Assembly: GCA_016844485.1 (NCBI GenBank)
Contig: JAENIZ010000087.1
Span: 1 to 11,095, forward strand
From: Gammaproteobacteria bacterium
GTDB lineage: Bacteria; Pseudomonadota; Gammaproteobacteria; Eutrophobiales; Eutrophobiaceae
Direction of reading: 5' to 3'
DNA: 11,095 bases
The translations under genes were made by a program, and so were the position numbers. The notes under the pieces are model-generated. The model worked only from the letters and a program-made list of their open reading frames with translations, had not been told where the DNA came from and did not search any database. This document shows, in pieces, positions 1 to 7,043 of the stretch (its first letter is position 1; the number at the start of each line of letters is the position of its first letter).

Positions 1-222
1 GAGTACTTCGAACAACTTCAATGGCGCGATGCATTCTTGAATGCTGCAATGCTCATGGGCGGAATGGGGCCTGTAGATGCGCCGCGAACGGATGGAGGTA
101 AGTTGTTTGCTGGCTGCTATGCACTGTACGCAGGGTTGGTATTCCTGGTCGCGGCGGGCCTCGTCTTCACGCCAGTAATGCACCGTGTGCTGCACAAGTT
201 CCACTGGGAGCAAGATCGGTAG
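1..222 (+). CDS. Ion-channel-like small membrane protein, C-terminal part (5' end outside window)
   Basis: The frame is open from base 1 to the stop at 220-222, so 73 C-terminal residues are visible and the gene begins upstream. The fragment reads as a pore helix (WRDAFLNAAMLM, visible residues 8-19), a glycine-rich turn GGMGPVD (20-26) and a hydrophobic helix (about 35-57), ending in a basic/His-rich tail. This is the P-loop plus inner-helix layout of two-TM ion-channel domains (Ion_trans_2 type), with GGMGPVD where potassium channels carry TxGYGD. Proteins of this kind are often annotated as two-pore-domain potassium channel family. Transport function is inference: the canonical filter is absent. 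The attC site starting 25 bp after the stop, in the same orientation, marks the gene as probably cassette-borne. No other gene of this cassette is visible. Confidence 0.7.
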   Translation, partial: EYFEQLQWRDAFLNAAMLMGGMGPVDAPRTDGGKLFAGCYALYAGLVFLVAAGLVFTPVMHRVLHKFHWEQDR

Positions 223-246
223 GTTCTGTATATTGGCCCAATATGC

Positions 247-315
247 GCCTAACCCTTCCACCGAGCGGACAGCCACTGGCAAGCCGGTGTCTGCCGCTCA
301 TGTCAATCGTTAGAC
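247..315 (+). repeat. Integron attC recombination site (59-base element)
   Basis: The site opens with GCCTAAC (247-253, fits RYYYAAC) and closes with GTTAGAC (309-315, fits GTTRRRY). These outer arms are complementary at six of seven bases. Inside, GAGCGG (263-268) pairs with CCGCTC (294-299), and GACA (268-271) can alternatively pair with TGTC (288-291), as expected of a foldable single-stranded attC. Total length is 69 bp, within the usual range. Gene, then RYYYAAC, then GTTRRRY is the normal cassette order. Cleavage by an integron integrase would be expected between G309 and T310. No intI gene, attI or second attC is visible. Confidence 0.85.
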
Positions 316-532
316 CACAGCAACTGCGTTGGTGCCATGAAAACAGCCAAACAAAAACGTGATGAACTACTAGGAATGAAAACCGCGATGTTCGCATTGG
401 TGGGAGGCAGCTTCCGGATCGGGGTGAGGGTAGCTCGACAAAGCTTCCGCTCCTGCTTACGCCCCTTACCTACGTCCTGTAGGCAACTTGTTCCAGACGT
501 TGTCTCGGTCTCTGTTCCTGACTCGACCCTAC

Positions 533-552
533 CGATTACATCCATGTAATCG
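533..552. repeat. Perfect inverted repeat, 9-bp arms
   Basis: CGATTACAT and ATGTAATCG flank a two-base CC centre. On the minus strand the core reads TACATGGATGTA. A relative with shorter arms, CCTAC-GTCCT-GTAGG, lies at 469-483. Confidence 0.7.
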
Positions 553-568
553 TACCACCTACATCTGA

Positions 569-584
569 CCTCCATGGATGGAGG
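569..584. repeat. Perfect inverted repeat, 7-bp arms
   Basis: CCTCCAT and ATGGAGG flank a GG centre. It lies between the inverted repeats at 533-552 and 593-615, giving three hairpins in 83 bp. Confidence 0.65.
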
Positions 585-592
585 GAATGCAA

Positions 593-615
593 AAGGATTG
601 TATGGAACAATCCTT
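593..615. repeat. Perfect hairpin, 9-bp stem and 5-base loop
   Basis: AAGGATTGT (593-601) and ACAATCCTT (607-615) enclose ATGGA. There is no T-run on either side long enough for an intrinsic terminator, and no upstream gene is served by it. Confidence 0.7.
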
Positions 616-692
616 GCCGTGTAGGCGTCTTGCGCAACCGCTATCGGCCTCCTCGAACGCTGTTCCCGACGCGTTTCTACCTCCTGCTCACT

Positions 693-793
693 GCTCCTGC
701 GAATCCCTTCGCCTGCAGCACTAGTACGTCCGTGTACGTCGGCCGCTCCTGCGAATCCCTTCGCCTGCAGCACTAGTACGTCCGTGTACGTCG
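693..793. repeat. Tandem duplication, two identical 49-bp copies
   Basis: Bases 693-741 recur without change at 745-793, a period of 52 bp with a 3-base linker. Each copy begins GCTCCTGCGAATCCC and contains GTAC-GTCCGT-GTAC (724-737 and 776-789), which is partly self-complementary and also a TACGTC direct repeat. Identity between copies implies a recent duplication or active homogenisation. The sequence does not look coding. Confidence 0.9.
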
Positions 794-865
794 TCTTGAA
801 TCAAGCAATTTTTATAATTCGAGGTCAGAGTAAAATATACCAACTCACTCGACTCAAAATTATCA

Positions 866-1945
866 TCACGAGCTATTCTCATTCAATCCAAGTGGATCAT
901 TCGGATCGATCCCGTCTCTGAATGGTTTGCGGCGATCGATGTGGGTGATCTGGTAGACCTTGCCAATCCAGTTGTTGATGACGGCCTCGGCACTATCATG
1001 CCAGGTGTTATCCAGCGTGGGCACAATCAGGTCATCCGGAAATTCCAGCGGTTCCCTGCCCGACTTGCGACTCGCGATGATTCGTTCCTGATATTCTTCA
1101 AGGATGGCGGTGGATTGCAGAGTGAGATAATTCTCCGGCACTGGCGGGTATTCATTGATCTCACCACGGATATAACACCCGACCTCGCGCTTGTATTCCT
1201 TCAGGAGACTGATGGCGTCATATTCCGGATGCCCCTGAAAGAACACGATGCGGAAACCATCCTCGCTTACCGCAAGATGCACACCGGCCTCTTCGCTCTC
1301 GGCAAGAATTTTCAACTTGGCTTGTGCAAATTGTTTCCTTCTGATCTCATTGAAACGGGAATGCGGCACATTGAAACGCGTATTCATGCCGGAAATCAGC
1401 GGGTGATACTGATTTACCACTTTATGTGAATATACACCCCAGCGCTTGGCCGAGAGTCGTTCGCGTTTCTGCTGATAACGGAATTGCAACACTGCATGCG
1501 TCGCAAGACAGGAACATAATGTTGATGTCACGTTCTCATTCGCCCAATCGATGATCTCAATCAGCGGGTTCCAAAAGGGCTGTTCAGACAATTCCGGACT
1601 GGTGACATTGGCCCCCGTGATAATGAGCGCATCGAGCCCTTCTGCCTTGATCTGATCAAAAGTCTTGTAATATTGATCGATATGCGCCTGGCCTTCCGGA
1701 CTGCGTGCGAGTTCCTTGAGCGAGAAGGGATGCACATAGAATTGTGCAATCTGGTTGCTCTCACCCACCAGCCGGAAAAATTGCCGCTCCGTCGCCTCAA
1801 GGGCGGCATCCGGCATCATGTTCAGCAAACCGATATGCAGCTCGCGGATGTCCTGATGGATGGCCCGATCACGCCCGATGACCGTCTCACCTTCTTCCTG
1901 GAGTCTCGCAAAACTCGGCAATGAGGTATTGGCAACCAGCGGCAT
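866..1945 (-). CDS. metA: Homoserine O-acyltransferase (MetA family, probably succinyltransferase)
   Basis: This cytoplasmic enzyme acylates homoserine from an acyl-CoA, the first committed step of methionine synthesis. The 359-residue protein follows the E. coli MetA layout. The acyl-enzyme cysteine is C146 in STLCSC, the catalytic His/Glu pair is H239/E241 in GHPEYD, and the substrate-binding K167 and S196 (PHSRF) match E. coli K163 and S192. It is about 50 residues longer than E. coli MetA, with an insert at about 262-305 and a charged C-terminal tail. The residue aligned with E. coli G111 (Gly for succinyl-CoA, Glu for acetyl-CoA in known family members) is T115, so the acyl donor is uncertain. 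The ATG lies one base after the stop of the upstream ATPase gene, with AGAGGGA (1952-1958) six bases ahead. The two genes form one operon. No SAM riboswitch or MetJ box was seen. Confidence 0.9.
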   Translation of the reverse strand: MPLVANTSLPSFARLQEEGETVIGRDRAIHQDIRELHIGLLNMMPDAALEATERQFFRLVGESNQIAQFYVHPFSLKELARSPEGQAHIDQYYKTFDQIKAEGLDALIITGANVTSPELSEQPFWNPLIEIIDWANENVTSTLCSCLATHAVLQFRYQQKRERLSAKRWGVYSHKVVNQYHPLISGMNTRFNVPHSRFNEIRRKQFAQAKLKILAESEEAGVHLAVSEDGFRIVFFQGHPEYDAISLLKEYKREVGCYIRGEINEYPPVPENYLTLQSTAILEEYQERIIASRKSGREPLEFPDDLIVPTLDNTWHDSAEAVINNWIGKVYQITHIDRRKPFRDGIDPNDPLGLNENSS

Positions 1946-1946
1946 G

Positions 1947-2792
1947 TTATTTCCCTCTGTCCAATACTTTCTCTACCAACGCCAGAAAATCTTCTTCACA
2001 TTCGACGGACTCGGCCTGTTTGGTTGTGATGGCATACCCATACTGCTGCACAATGGTTTCATAGCGCGGAATACGTGCATAGAACAGGCGCGGGAAGACC
2101 CAGCGGGCAAAATCGTCCGGATCGATGAGCACGACAAACTGTAATTTTCTCTCTTTCATATAATCCGCCAGCTGTTCCTCCAGAAAAGCCTCTCTGAAAT
2201 ACAGCGGCTTGGGTGCATCTTTCGCGCGCTGGATCAATTCCTTCTCGTCCTCCTTTGAGGCCTTGATATAGATGATCAATGTATGCGCAGCGAGTGTCTC
2301 CAGTACCTGAGGGTCATCCAGCTCACACAGGCTTCCACCGGCATCATTGATGAAATGATCATAGCCGTAAATCTCATGCGCCTTGATGATGAATGCCGGA
2401 ACATCCTTCATGGCCGCGATCTCGGCCTGACGGTGCAATTCCTGACGGCGTTTGAATTCAGTCAAACCCAGCCCACCCTGCTCCGGATTGCCCAGTTTGC
2501 CGAGAAAGGTGGATACCGGGCTCAGATCATCCACAGTAATATTGTTTTTGATCTGCACCGAATCAGACCGCAACAGTTCCCGCATAAGCGGGATCTGCAT
2601 CAGTTCCTTTTTGATATTATCCAGGATCGGTTCATCCAGATAGCGTGTGCCGATCCGGTAGTCCCCGGAATAATGAAACCAGTGGTACTTACGCAGAATG
2701 CAGGCAAGCCGTGTCTTTCCCACGCCGGACATGCCGAGCAGTGTGATCGCCCTTTTCCCCCACTTTCTGAATTCTTCTGCCGTGAGTTTCAC
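1947..2792 (-). CDS. P-loop kinase-like ATPase, co-transcribed with metA
   Basis: A 281-residue soluble protein of unassigned function. A Walker A motif GMSGVGKT lies at residues 20-27. Next comes a GDYR segment (43-46), reminiscent of the substrate-binding DxR of shikimate/gluconate kinase-type P-loop enzymes. FINDAGGS (147-154) follows a hydrophobic strand and could serve as the second nucleotide or substrate loop. The C-terminal half is highly charged (EDEKELIQRAKD, 181-192), with no membrane segments. Similar proteins are usually annotated simply as ATPase. The start is GTG at 2792, with AGG about nine bases ahead, and the stop is one base from the metA ATG, so the two proteins are made together. 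A role in or near methionine metabolism is inferred only from this linkage. The fold resembles a small-molecule kinase more than a AAA+ machine. Confidence 0.75.
   Translation of the reverse strand: MKLTAEEFRKWGKRAITLLGMSGVGKTRLACILRKYHWFHYSGDYRIGTRYLDEPILDNIKKELMQIPLMRELLRSDSVQIKNNITVDDLSPVSTFLGKLGNPEQGGLGLTEFKRRQELHRQAEIAAMKDVPAFIIKAHEIYGYDHFINDAGGSLCELDDPQVLETLAAHTLIIYIKASKEDEKELIQRAKDAPKPLYFREAFLEEQLADYMKERKLQFVVLIDPDDFARWVFPRLFYARIPRYETIVQQYGYAITTKQAESVECEEDFLALVEKVLDRGK
1952..1958 (-). promoter_or_regulatory. Shine-Dalgarno of metA inside the ATPase gene end
   Basis: AGAGGGA on the minus strand, six bases before the metA ATG, overlaps the last codons of the upstream ATPase gene. It fixes the metA start and implies coupled translation. 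Confidence 0.75.
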
Positions 2793-2833
2793 TGTGACTT
2801 ACCTGATTAATTTATGGAAACAATAAGATTGTG

Positions 2834-2863
2834 ATTATAAAGCACTGTGGTAGTTATCTTTAA
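2834..2863 (-). promoter_or_regulatory. Possible promoter of the ATPase-metA operon
   Basis: The minus strand shows a perfect TATAAT (2834-2839) about 40 bases before the GTG start. A poor -35 (TTAAAG, about 2858-2863) lies about 18 bases upstream of it. The -10 match and position support it; the -35 does not. Confidence 0.35.
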
Positions 2864-2884
2864 ATGTTTTATGAAAATTATTTT

Positions 2885-2969
2885 CCCTCACCAGCCTACA
2901 CCGCCTCTACCCATGGCAGAAACTACATGCCCGCATCCCTTCTTCCTCCGGGAGAGGGTCAGGGTGAGG
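2885..2969. repeat. Decayed inverted repeat, CCCTCACC...GGTGAGG type
   Basis: CCTCACC (2886-2892) pairs with GGTGAGG (2963-2969). Inside it, CCTCT (2905-2909) can pair with AGAGG of CGGGAGAGGG (2949-2958). The right half matches the CCGGGAGAGGGTCAGGGTGAGG phrase class that is dispersed between genes in many gammaproteobacteria, while the left half has diverged. Besides this element the 303-bp gap 2793-3095 holds a TATAAT at 2991-2996 with no matching -35. Confidence 0.5.
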
Positions 2970-3095
2970 AGCATTTCTATATCTATTGTTTATAATTTAT
3001 CCGCACCGGCCCTTCTCCTCAGGATATACTATCCCCATTCCCGGAGGCCTTAATTCAGGATAAGTGCAGAACATTTTTACGGAAAAAGAAATTGA

Positions 3096-4100
3096 ATGAA
3101 TCACACTCAATATTGGAAAATGATTTTTTTCTCTTCTCCTGTCCGGCTCATAGCTTTCAGTCTTTTAATCTTTGCCTATCCGGTCACGGCCGGCGCCACA
3201 GACACAAATAACAAGAAAAACCTGTTTATTAATCAGATTGAGTTAATTAATAGCCAACTCAATCATCTGGCGGATAACAGACAAAATATAAACGACTTTT
3301 ACTTTGTTGGTTTCTCACCTTATGCGGAAGAAGATGTTTTTATGCATGAAGCGACCTACGTCAGAAACCTGTTTGATTTGCAGTATGACACTCTGAACCG
3401 TTCGATATTGCTGGTCAATAATTTAAAAACATTGGATATCTACCCTATAGCCAGCTTAAAGAACCTGGAAAGTGCAATGAACAGGATCAGTTCCATCATT
3501 GATCCTGAAGAAGATATTGTTGTTCTGTATATAACGTCACATGGCTCGCAGGACCACAGAATATTGATGAATTTTGATGAGGCGAAACGTTCCGGATTAA
3601 ATATCGAGGATATTGATGCGAAAACAATCAAGCATTTGTTTGAGAAAAATAATATCAAGTGGCGGGTTATCCTGATACTCGCGTGCTTTTCCGGTGGATT
3701 TATCGACACCTTAAAGAATGAAAACACCATAATCATTACTTCGGCCAATATAGACAGGGCATCTTTTGGTTGCGGGCATCACGGTGATTTTACGCAATTC
3801 GGCAAGGCCTTTTTTAAAGATAATTTAAACCACTCCAAAGATTTAATCTCTGCGTTTGAACATACCCGACCACAAATAGAAGCACTCGAAAAAAAGCTGG
3901 ATTTTCGCCCGTCTCAACCGCAAATATTTATCGGTGAAAACATCCGGCTAATTTTAAATCGGTTTCGTTTTAGGTTGTGTAAATATTTTTACTTGCGTCC
4001 GGATATCTTGCTTTTGAACTGCGCCTCTTCGGTTGAACCGTTAAGGGCGGTAACCGAGGACGACCCGCCTGTGATGGTGTTCATGACGTCATCAAAATAG
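3096..4100 (+). CDS. Exported C13 (legumain-like) cysteine peptidase
   Basis: A 334-residue protein of the caspase/legumain clan (peptidase C13 type). Residues 17-35 form a hydrophobic signal or anchor ending near TAGA, so it probably acts in the periplasm or at the membrane. The catalytic dyad is visible: H149 in YITSHGS at the end of one strand, and C197 in ILACFSGGFI at the end of the next. Downstream, DRASFGCGHHGDFTQFG (220-236) and the SQPQIFIG segment (273-280) match bacterial C13 proteins. Family members end soon after that segment, so the last 45 or so residues look like an extension. Its final 112 bp lie antisense to the end of aceA, which suggests loss of the original stop. The ribosome-binding site is poor; M9 is an alternative start. 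The gene is visibly more AT-rich than its neighbours, consistent with acquisition. Substrate unknown. Confidence 0.8.
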   Translation: MNHTQYWKMIFFSSPVRLIAFSLLIFAYPVTAGATDTNNKKNLFINQIELINSQLNHLADNRQNINDFYFVGFSPYAEEDVFMHEATYVRNLFDLQYDTLNRSILLVNNLKTLDIYPIASLKNLESAMNRISSIIDPEEDIVVLYITSHGSQDHRILMNFDEAKRSGLNIEDIDAKTIKHLFEKNNIKWRVILILACFSGGFIDTLKNENTIIITSANIDRASFGCGHHGDFTQFGKAFFKDNLNHSKDLISAFEHTRPQIEALEKKLDFRPSQPQIFIGENIRLILNRFRFRLCKYFYLRPDILLLNCASSVEPLRAVTEDDPPVMVFMTSSK

Positions 4101-5290
4101 CCGGTGCCCACCTCGCGCTGGTGCTTGACTGCGGTAAAGCCCTTGTCCGCCGCCGCAAATTCCGCTTCCTGCAACTCGACAAACGCGGTCATATGGTTGT
4201 GGGCGTATCCGTGGGCCAGCATAAACATGCTGTAATTCAACGCATGGAAACCCGCCAGAGTGATGAACTGGAATTTGTAGCCCATCGCGCCAAGTTCACG
4301 CTGGAATTTCGCGATGGTGGCATCGTCGAGGTTTTTCATCCAGTTAAACGAAGGCGAACAGTTGTACGCAAACATGATATCAGGACGCACCTTGCGCACC
4401 CCTTCCGCGAACTTCCTGGCCTCTTCCAGATTGGGCTTGGCCGTTTCGCACCAGATCAGATCCGCGTATGGCGCATATGCCTGACCACGCGCGATGGCCT
4501 GGTCCACACCGACCCTGGTGGCATAAAAACCTTCGTGAGTGCGTTCTCCGGTAACAAATTTTTGATCGCGCTCATCAACATCTGAGGTAAGCAGTGCCGC
4601 GGACTCAGCATCGGTGCGCGCCACAATGATCGTGGGCACGCCCATGACATCGGCGGCCAGACGTGCAGCGACCAGTTTCTGAATGGCCTCCTGGGTCGGC
4701 ACCAGCACCTTGCCGCCCATGTGACCGCACTTTTTCACCGCTGCGAGCTGATCTTCGAAATGCACCCCTGCCGCACCAGCATCGATCATGTGCTTCATCA
4801 GTTCAAAGGCATTCAGCACGCCGCCAAAACCGGCCTCGGCGTCTGCCACGATGGGCGCCATCCACTCAATGCTGTCGTTGCCTTCGGAATGCTGAATCTG
4901 ATCAGCGCGCAACAACGTATTGTTGATCTTGCGGACAACGGTGGGGACGGAGTCGACGGGATAAAGCGACTGATCGGGATACATCTCATAGGCAGTATTG
5001 GCGTCCGCCGCGACCTGCCAACCGCTCAGGTAAATTGCCTTGAGTCCGGCCTTGACCTGCTGCATGGCCTGATTTCCGGTCATCGCACCCAGGGCGTTTA
5101 CAAACGGTTCGGTCTCCAGCAGGTTCCAGAGCCGTTCGGAACCACGCTTCGCGAGTGTATATTCGACGTGTACCTTGCCGCGCAAACGTACAACATCCTC
5201 CGCACTATAATCACGCCTGACGTTTTTCCAGCGGGGATTTTTCGCCCAATTCTGCTCTAGCTGTTTTATTTGTTCTTTTCTCGTCATCAT
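3989..5290 (-). CDS. aceA: Isocitrate lyase
   Basis: Splits isocitrate into succinate and glyoxylate, the first step of the glyoxylate bypass used on acetate or fatty acids; cytoplasmic, tetrameric in known relatives. The 433-residue protein has the family length and the signature KKCGH at 186-190, with catalytic C188. The metal-binding region is VADAEAGFGG (148-157), and NCSPSFNW (310-317) contacts substrate carboxylates. It ends STEEAQF like E. coli AceA but carries eight further residues (KSKISGRK). Two ATGs are adjacent. AGGAG (5294-5298) is three bases before the first and six before the second, so translation more likely begins at 5287. It lies 51 bp downstream of aceB in one operon, and no aceK follows. 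Its 3' end overlaps the peptidase gene tail to tail. Confidence 0.97.
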   Translation of the reverse strand: MMTRKEQIKQLEQNWAKNPRWKNVRRDYSAEDVVRLRGKVHVEYTLAKRGSERLWNLLETEPFVNALGAMTGNQAMQQVKAGLKAIYLSGWQVAADANTAYEMYPDQSLYPVDSVPTVVRKINNTLLRADQIQHSEGNDSIEWMAPIVADAEAGFGGVLNAFELMKHMIDAGAAGVHFEDQLAAVKKCGHMGGKVLVPTQEAIQKLVAARLAADVMGVPTIIVARTDAESAALLTSDVDERDQKFVTGERTHEGFYATRVGVDQAIARGQAYAPYADLIWCETAKPNLEEARKFAEGVRKVRPDIMFAYNCSPSFNWMKNLDDATIAKFQRELGAMGYKFQFITLAGFHALNYSMFMLAHGYAHNHMTAFVELQEAEFAAADKGFTAVKHQREVGTGYFDDVMNTITGGSSSVTALNGSTEEAQFKSKISGRK

Positions 5291-5341
5291 CCTCTCCTGC
5301 CGTGCAACTTAAAGATATAAAACAATAAGCTGTTCATATTC

Positions 5342-6985
5342 TCATAATTGACCATAGGCTTCCAGAGTTAGAAACGCCGGTAAACTCTTATTGGTAATCA
5401 ATCTGTCCAGTAATTCGCCCGCTGCCTGGAAATTACGCGATTCATAGACCTCATCGCCAAGTTCTTCGCGGATACTGAGCAGGTGGCGCGCCAGTGCCTC
5501 ACGGAACATCTCGATAGTGATATTCTTGCCATTATCCAATACACCTTTGGGATAACGAATCCACTGCCAGATCTGGGCGCGTGCAATCTCAGCCGTAGCG
5601 GCATCCTCCATCAGATGAAAGATTGGCACACAACCCTGACCACCCAGCCAGGATTCAGTATAACGCAATGCCGCATTGATATTACCTTCGAAACCTGCGC
5701 GCGTAATCGTACCTTCCGGCACCTTTAACAGATCTGCCTGGGTCACCTTGACATCCTCCCGTTTGTTGTCGATCTGATTGGGCCCCGGCATATATTTGTT
5801 AAACACTTCCATGGCAACAGAAACAAGCCCGGGATGACCCACCCAGGTGCCGTCATGACCATTCCTTGCCTCACGTTCCTTATCGGCATGAACCTTCGCC
5901 ATGGCTTTTTCATTTAATTCCTGATCCTCCTTGATCGGGATCTGAGCCGCCATCCCGCCCATGGCATGAATACCGCGCCGGTGACAGATTTGGATCAACA
6001 ACTCCGAATAGGCATTCATGAAATGCGTCCCCATCGTAATCTGGCTGCGTTCCGGCAAGACAAATTCCGGACGGTTACGAAAACACTTGATAAAACTGAA
6101 AATATAATCCCAACGGCCGCAATTTAATCCGGCAGAATGATCCCTGAGTTCCCACAGGATTTCATCCATTTCAAACGCCGCGGTGATCGTTTCAATCAGA
6201 ACAGTAGCGCGAATGGTACCCTGTGGCACACCGAGATAATTCTGGGCGAACACGAACACCTCATTCCAGAGACGCGCTTCCAGATAGCTTTCCATCTTCG
6301 GCAGGTAAAAATAGGGGCCGGTGCCTTTATTAATCAGATTCCTGGCGTTGTGAAAAAAGAACAGGCCAAAATCAAACAGACTCGCGGAAATCGGCTCACC
6401 ATCCAGCAATACATGTTTTTCCCGCATGTGCCAGCCGCGGGGCCTGACTATTAATACTGCGGTTTCCCTGTTGAGTTGATACAGCTTTCCCTGCGGGCTT
6501 GTGTAATTGATCGTTCCATTGACTGCATCACGCATATTGATCTGGCCATCGACCATGGCCTTCCAGGTCGGCGCAGAGGAATCTTCAAAATCCGCCATAT
6601 ACATCCTTGCGCCTGAATTAAGTCCGTTGATGACCATCTTGCGTTCGACCGGCCCGGTCATCTCAACTTTGCGGTCCCTGAGATCTGCCGGAATGGGGGC
6701 GACGGTCCAGTCATTCGCGCGTATTTCCCTGGTCTGGGGCCAGAAATCCGGCAAGGTACCGCCATCAAAGGCATGCTGACGCATTTTGCGGATATTAAGC
6801 AGTTGCTTGCGGCGTGACCCGAAACGTCTTTCCAGTTCCCCAATGAAATTCAGGGCCTCGGTGGGAAGGATTTCCCGGTATCCAGGGAGGATTATTCCAA
6901 GGATCTCAAGCCCGCCCATCGTTACCGGCTGCGCATGGGCTATTGCCGGCGTCTCTTCATGGCTCTCTGTTGCTGTTAGTGGCAT
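5342..6985 (-). CDS. aceB: Malate synthase A
   Basis: Condenses glyoxylate with acetyl-CoA to malate, completing the glyoxylate bypass begun by the isocitrate lyase gene downstream. The 547-residue protein aligns end to end with E. coli AceB (533 residues). Visible landmarks are GPVERKMVINGLN (111-123), MADFEDSSAPTW (130-141), the glyoxylate-binding arginine region RPRGWH (181-186), and E265 (LIETI) and D293 (GLNCGRWDY) for magnesium. The catalytic base D461 is in MEDAATAEI. This is the A isoform, without the large insert of malate synthase G. No good Shine-Dalgarno precedes the ATG at 6985. M23 is an alternative but has none either. The first 22 residues are poorly conserved, so the start is less certain than the rest. 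Confidence 0.97.
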   Translation of the reverse strand: MPLTATESHEETPAIAHAQPVTMGGLEILGIILPGYREILPTEALNFIGELERRFGSRRKQLLNIRKMRQHAFDGGTLPDFWPQTREIRANDWTVAPIPADLRDRKVEMTGPVERKMVINGLNSGARMYMADFEDSSAPTWKAMVDGQINMRDAVNGTINYTSPQGKLYQLNRETAVLIVRPRGWHMREKHVLLDGEPISASLFDFGLFFFHNARNLINKGTGPYFYLPKMESYLEARLWNEVFVFAQNYLGVPQGTIRATVLIETITAAFEMDEILWELRDHSAGLNCGRWDYIFSFIKCFRNRPEFVLPERSQITMGTHFMNAYSELLIQICHRRGIHAMGGMAAQIPIKEDQELNEKAMAKVHADKEREARNGHDGTWVGHPGLVSVAMEVFNKYMPGPNQIDNKREDVKVTQADLLKVPEGTITRAGFEGNINAALRYTESWLGGQGCVPIFHLMEDAATAEIARAQIWQWIRYPKGVLDNGKNITIEMFREALARHLLSIREELGDEVYESRNFQAAGELLDRLITNKSLPAFLTLEAYGQL

Positions 6986-7043
6986 TCTGTGGGGTACTCA
7001 GGGTTTTAATCGCCTTGAAATAATTCAGAAAATAAACACTACG

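Larger units (their letters stand above)
316..865. other. Gene-poor, repeat-rich stretch after attC
   Basis: I see no convincing gene in these 550 bases. Right after the attC core an ATG at 337 opens a 70-codon frame. Only its first 20 or so residues look protein-like (basic, helical), and it then runs into the repeats, so at most it is the remnant of a next cassette. The rest holds short inverted repeats at 469-483, 533-552, 569-584 and 593-615 and a tandem duplication at 693-793. Open frames on either strand here are arginine- and serine-rich products of the repeats. No clear terminator for metA (which ends at 866 on the minus strand) is visible. Confidence 0.6.

Noticed and set aside
495..507. 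MetJ-box-like AGACGTTGTCTC near metA
   Set aside because: It lies beyond the 3' end of metA, not in the operon promoter, and matches the box poorly.
337..549. 70-codon plus-strand frame just after attC, as a second cassette gene
   Set aside because: Only the first 20 or so residues look protein-like, the remainder reads through hairpins, there is no Shine-Dalgarno and no attC follows.
303..773. 156-codon minus-strand frame across the repeat region
   Set aside because: Its sequence is a direct translation of the tandem and inverted repeats (arginine/serine-rich, duplicated phrases) and it crosses the attC end.
316..865. A second attC closing another cassette
   Set aside because: No paired RYYYAAC and GTTRRRY words at a suitable distance were found.
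941..1429. 162-codon plus-strand frame opposite metA
   Set aside because: It is the antisense of a clearly conserved enzyme with intact catalytic residues.
4721..5260. 179-codon plus-strand frame opposite aceA
   Set aside because: Antisense shadow of isocitrate lyase; no domain and no ribosome-binding site.
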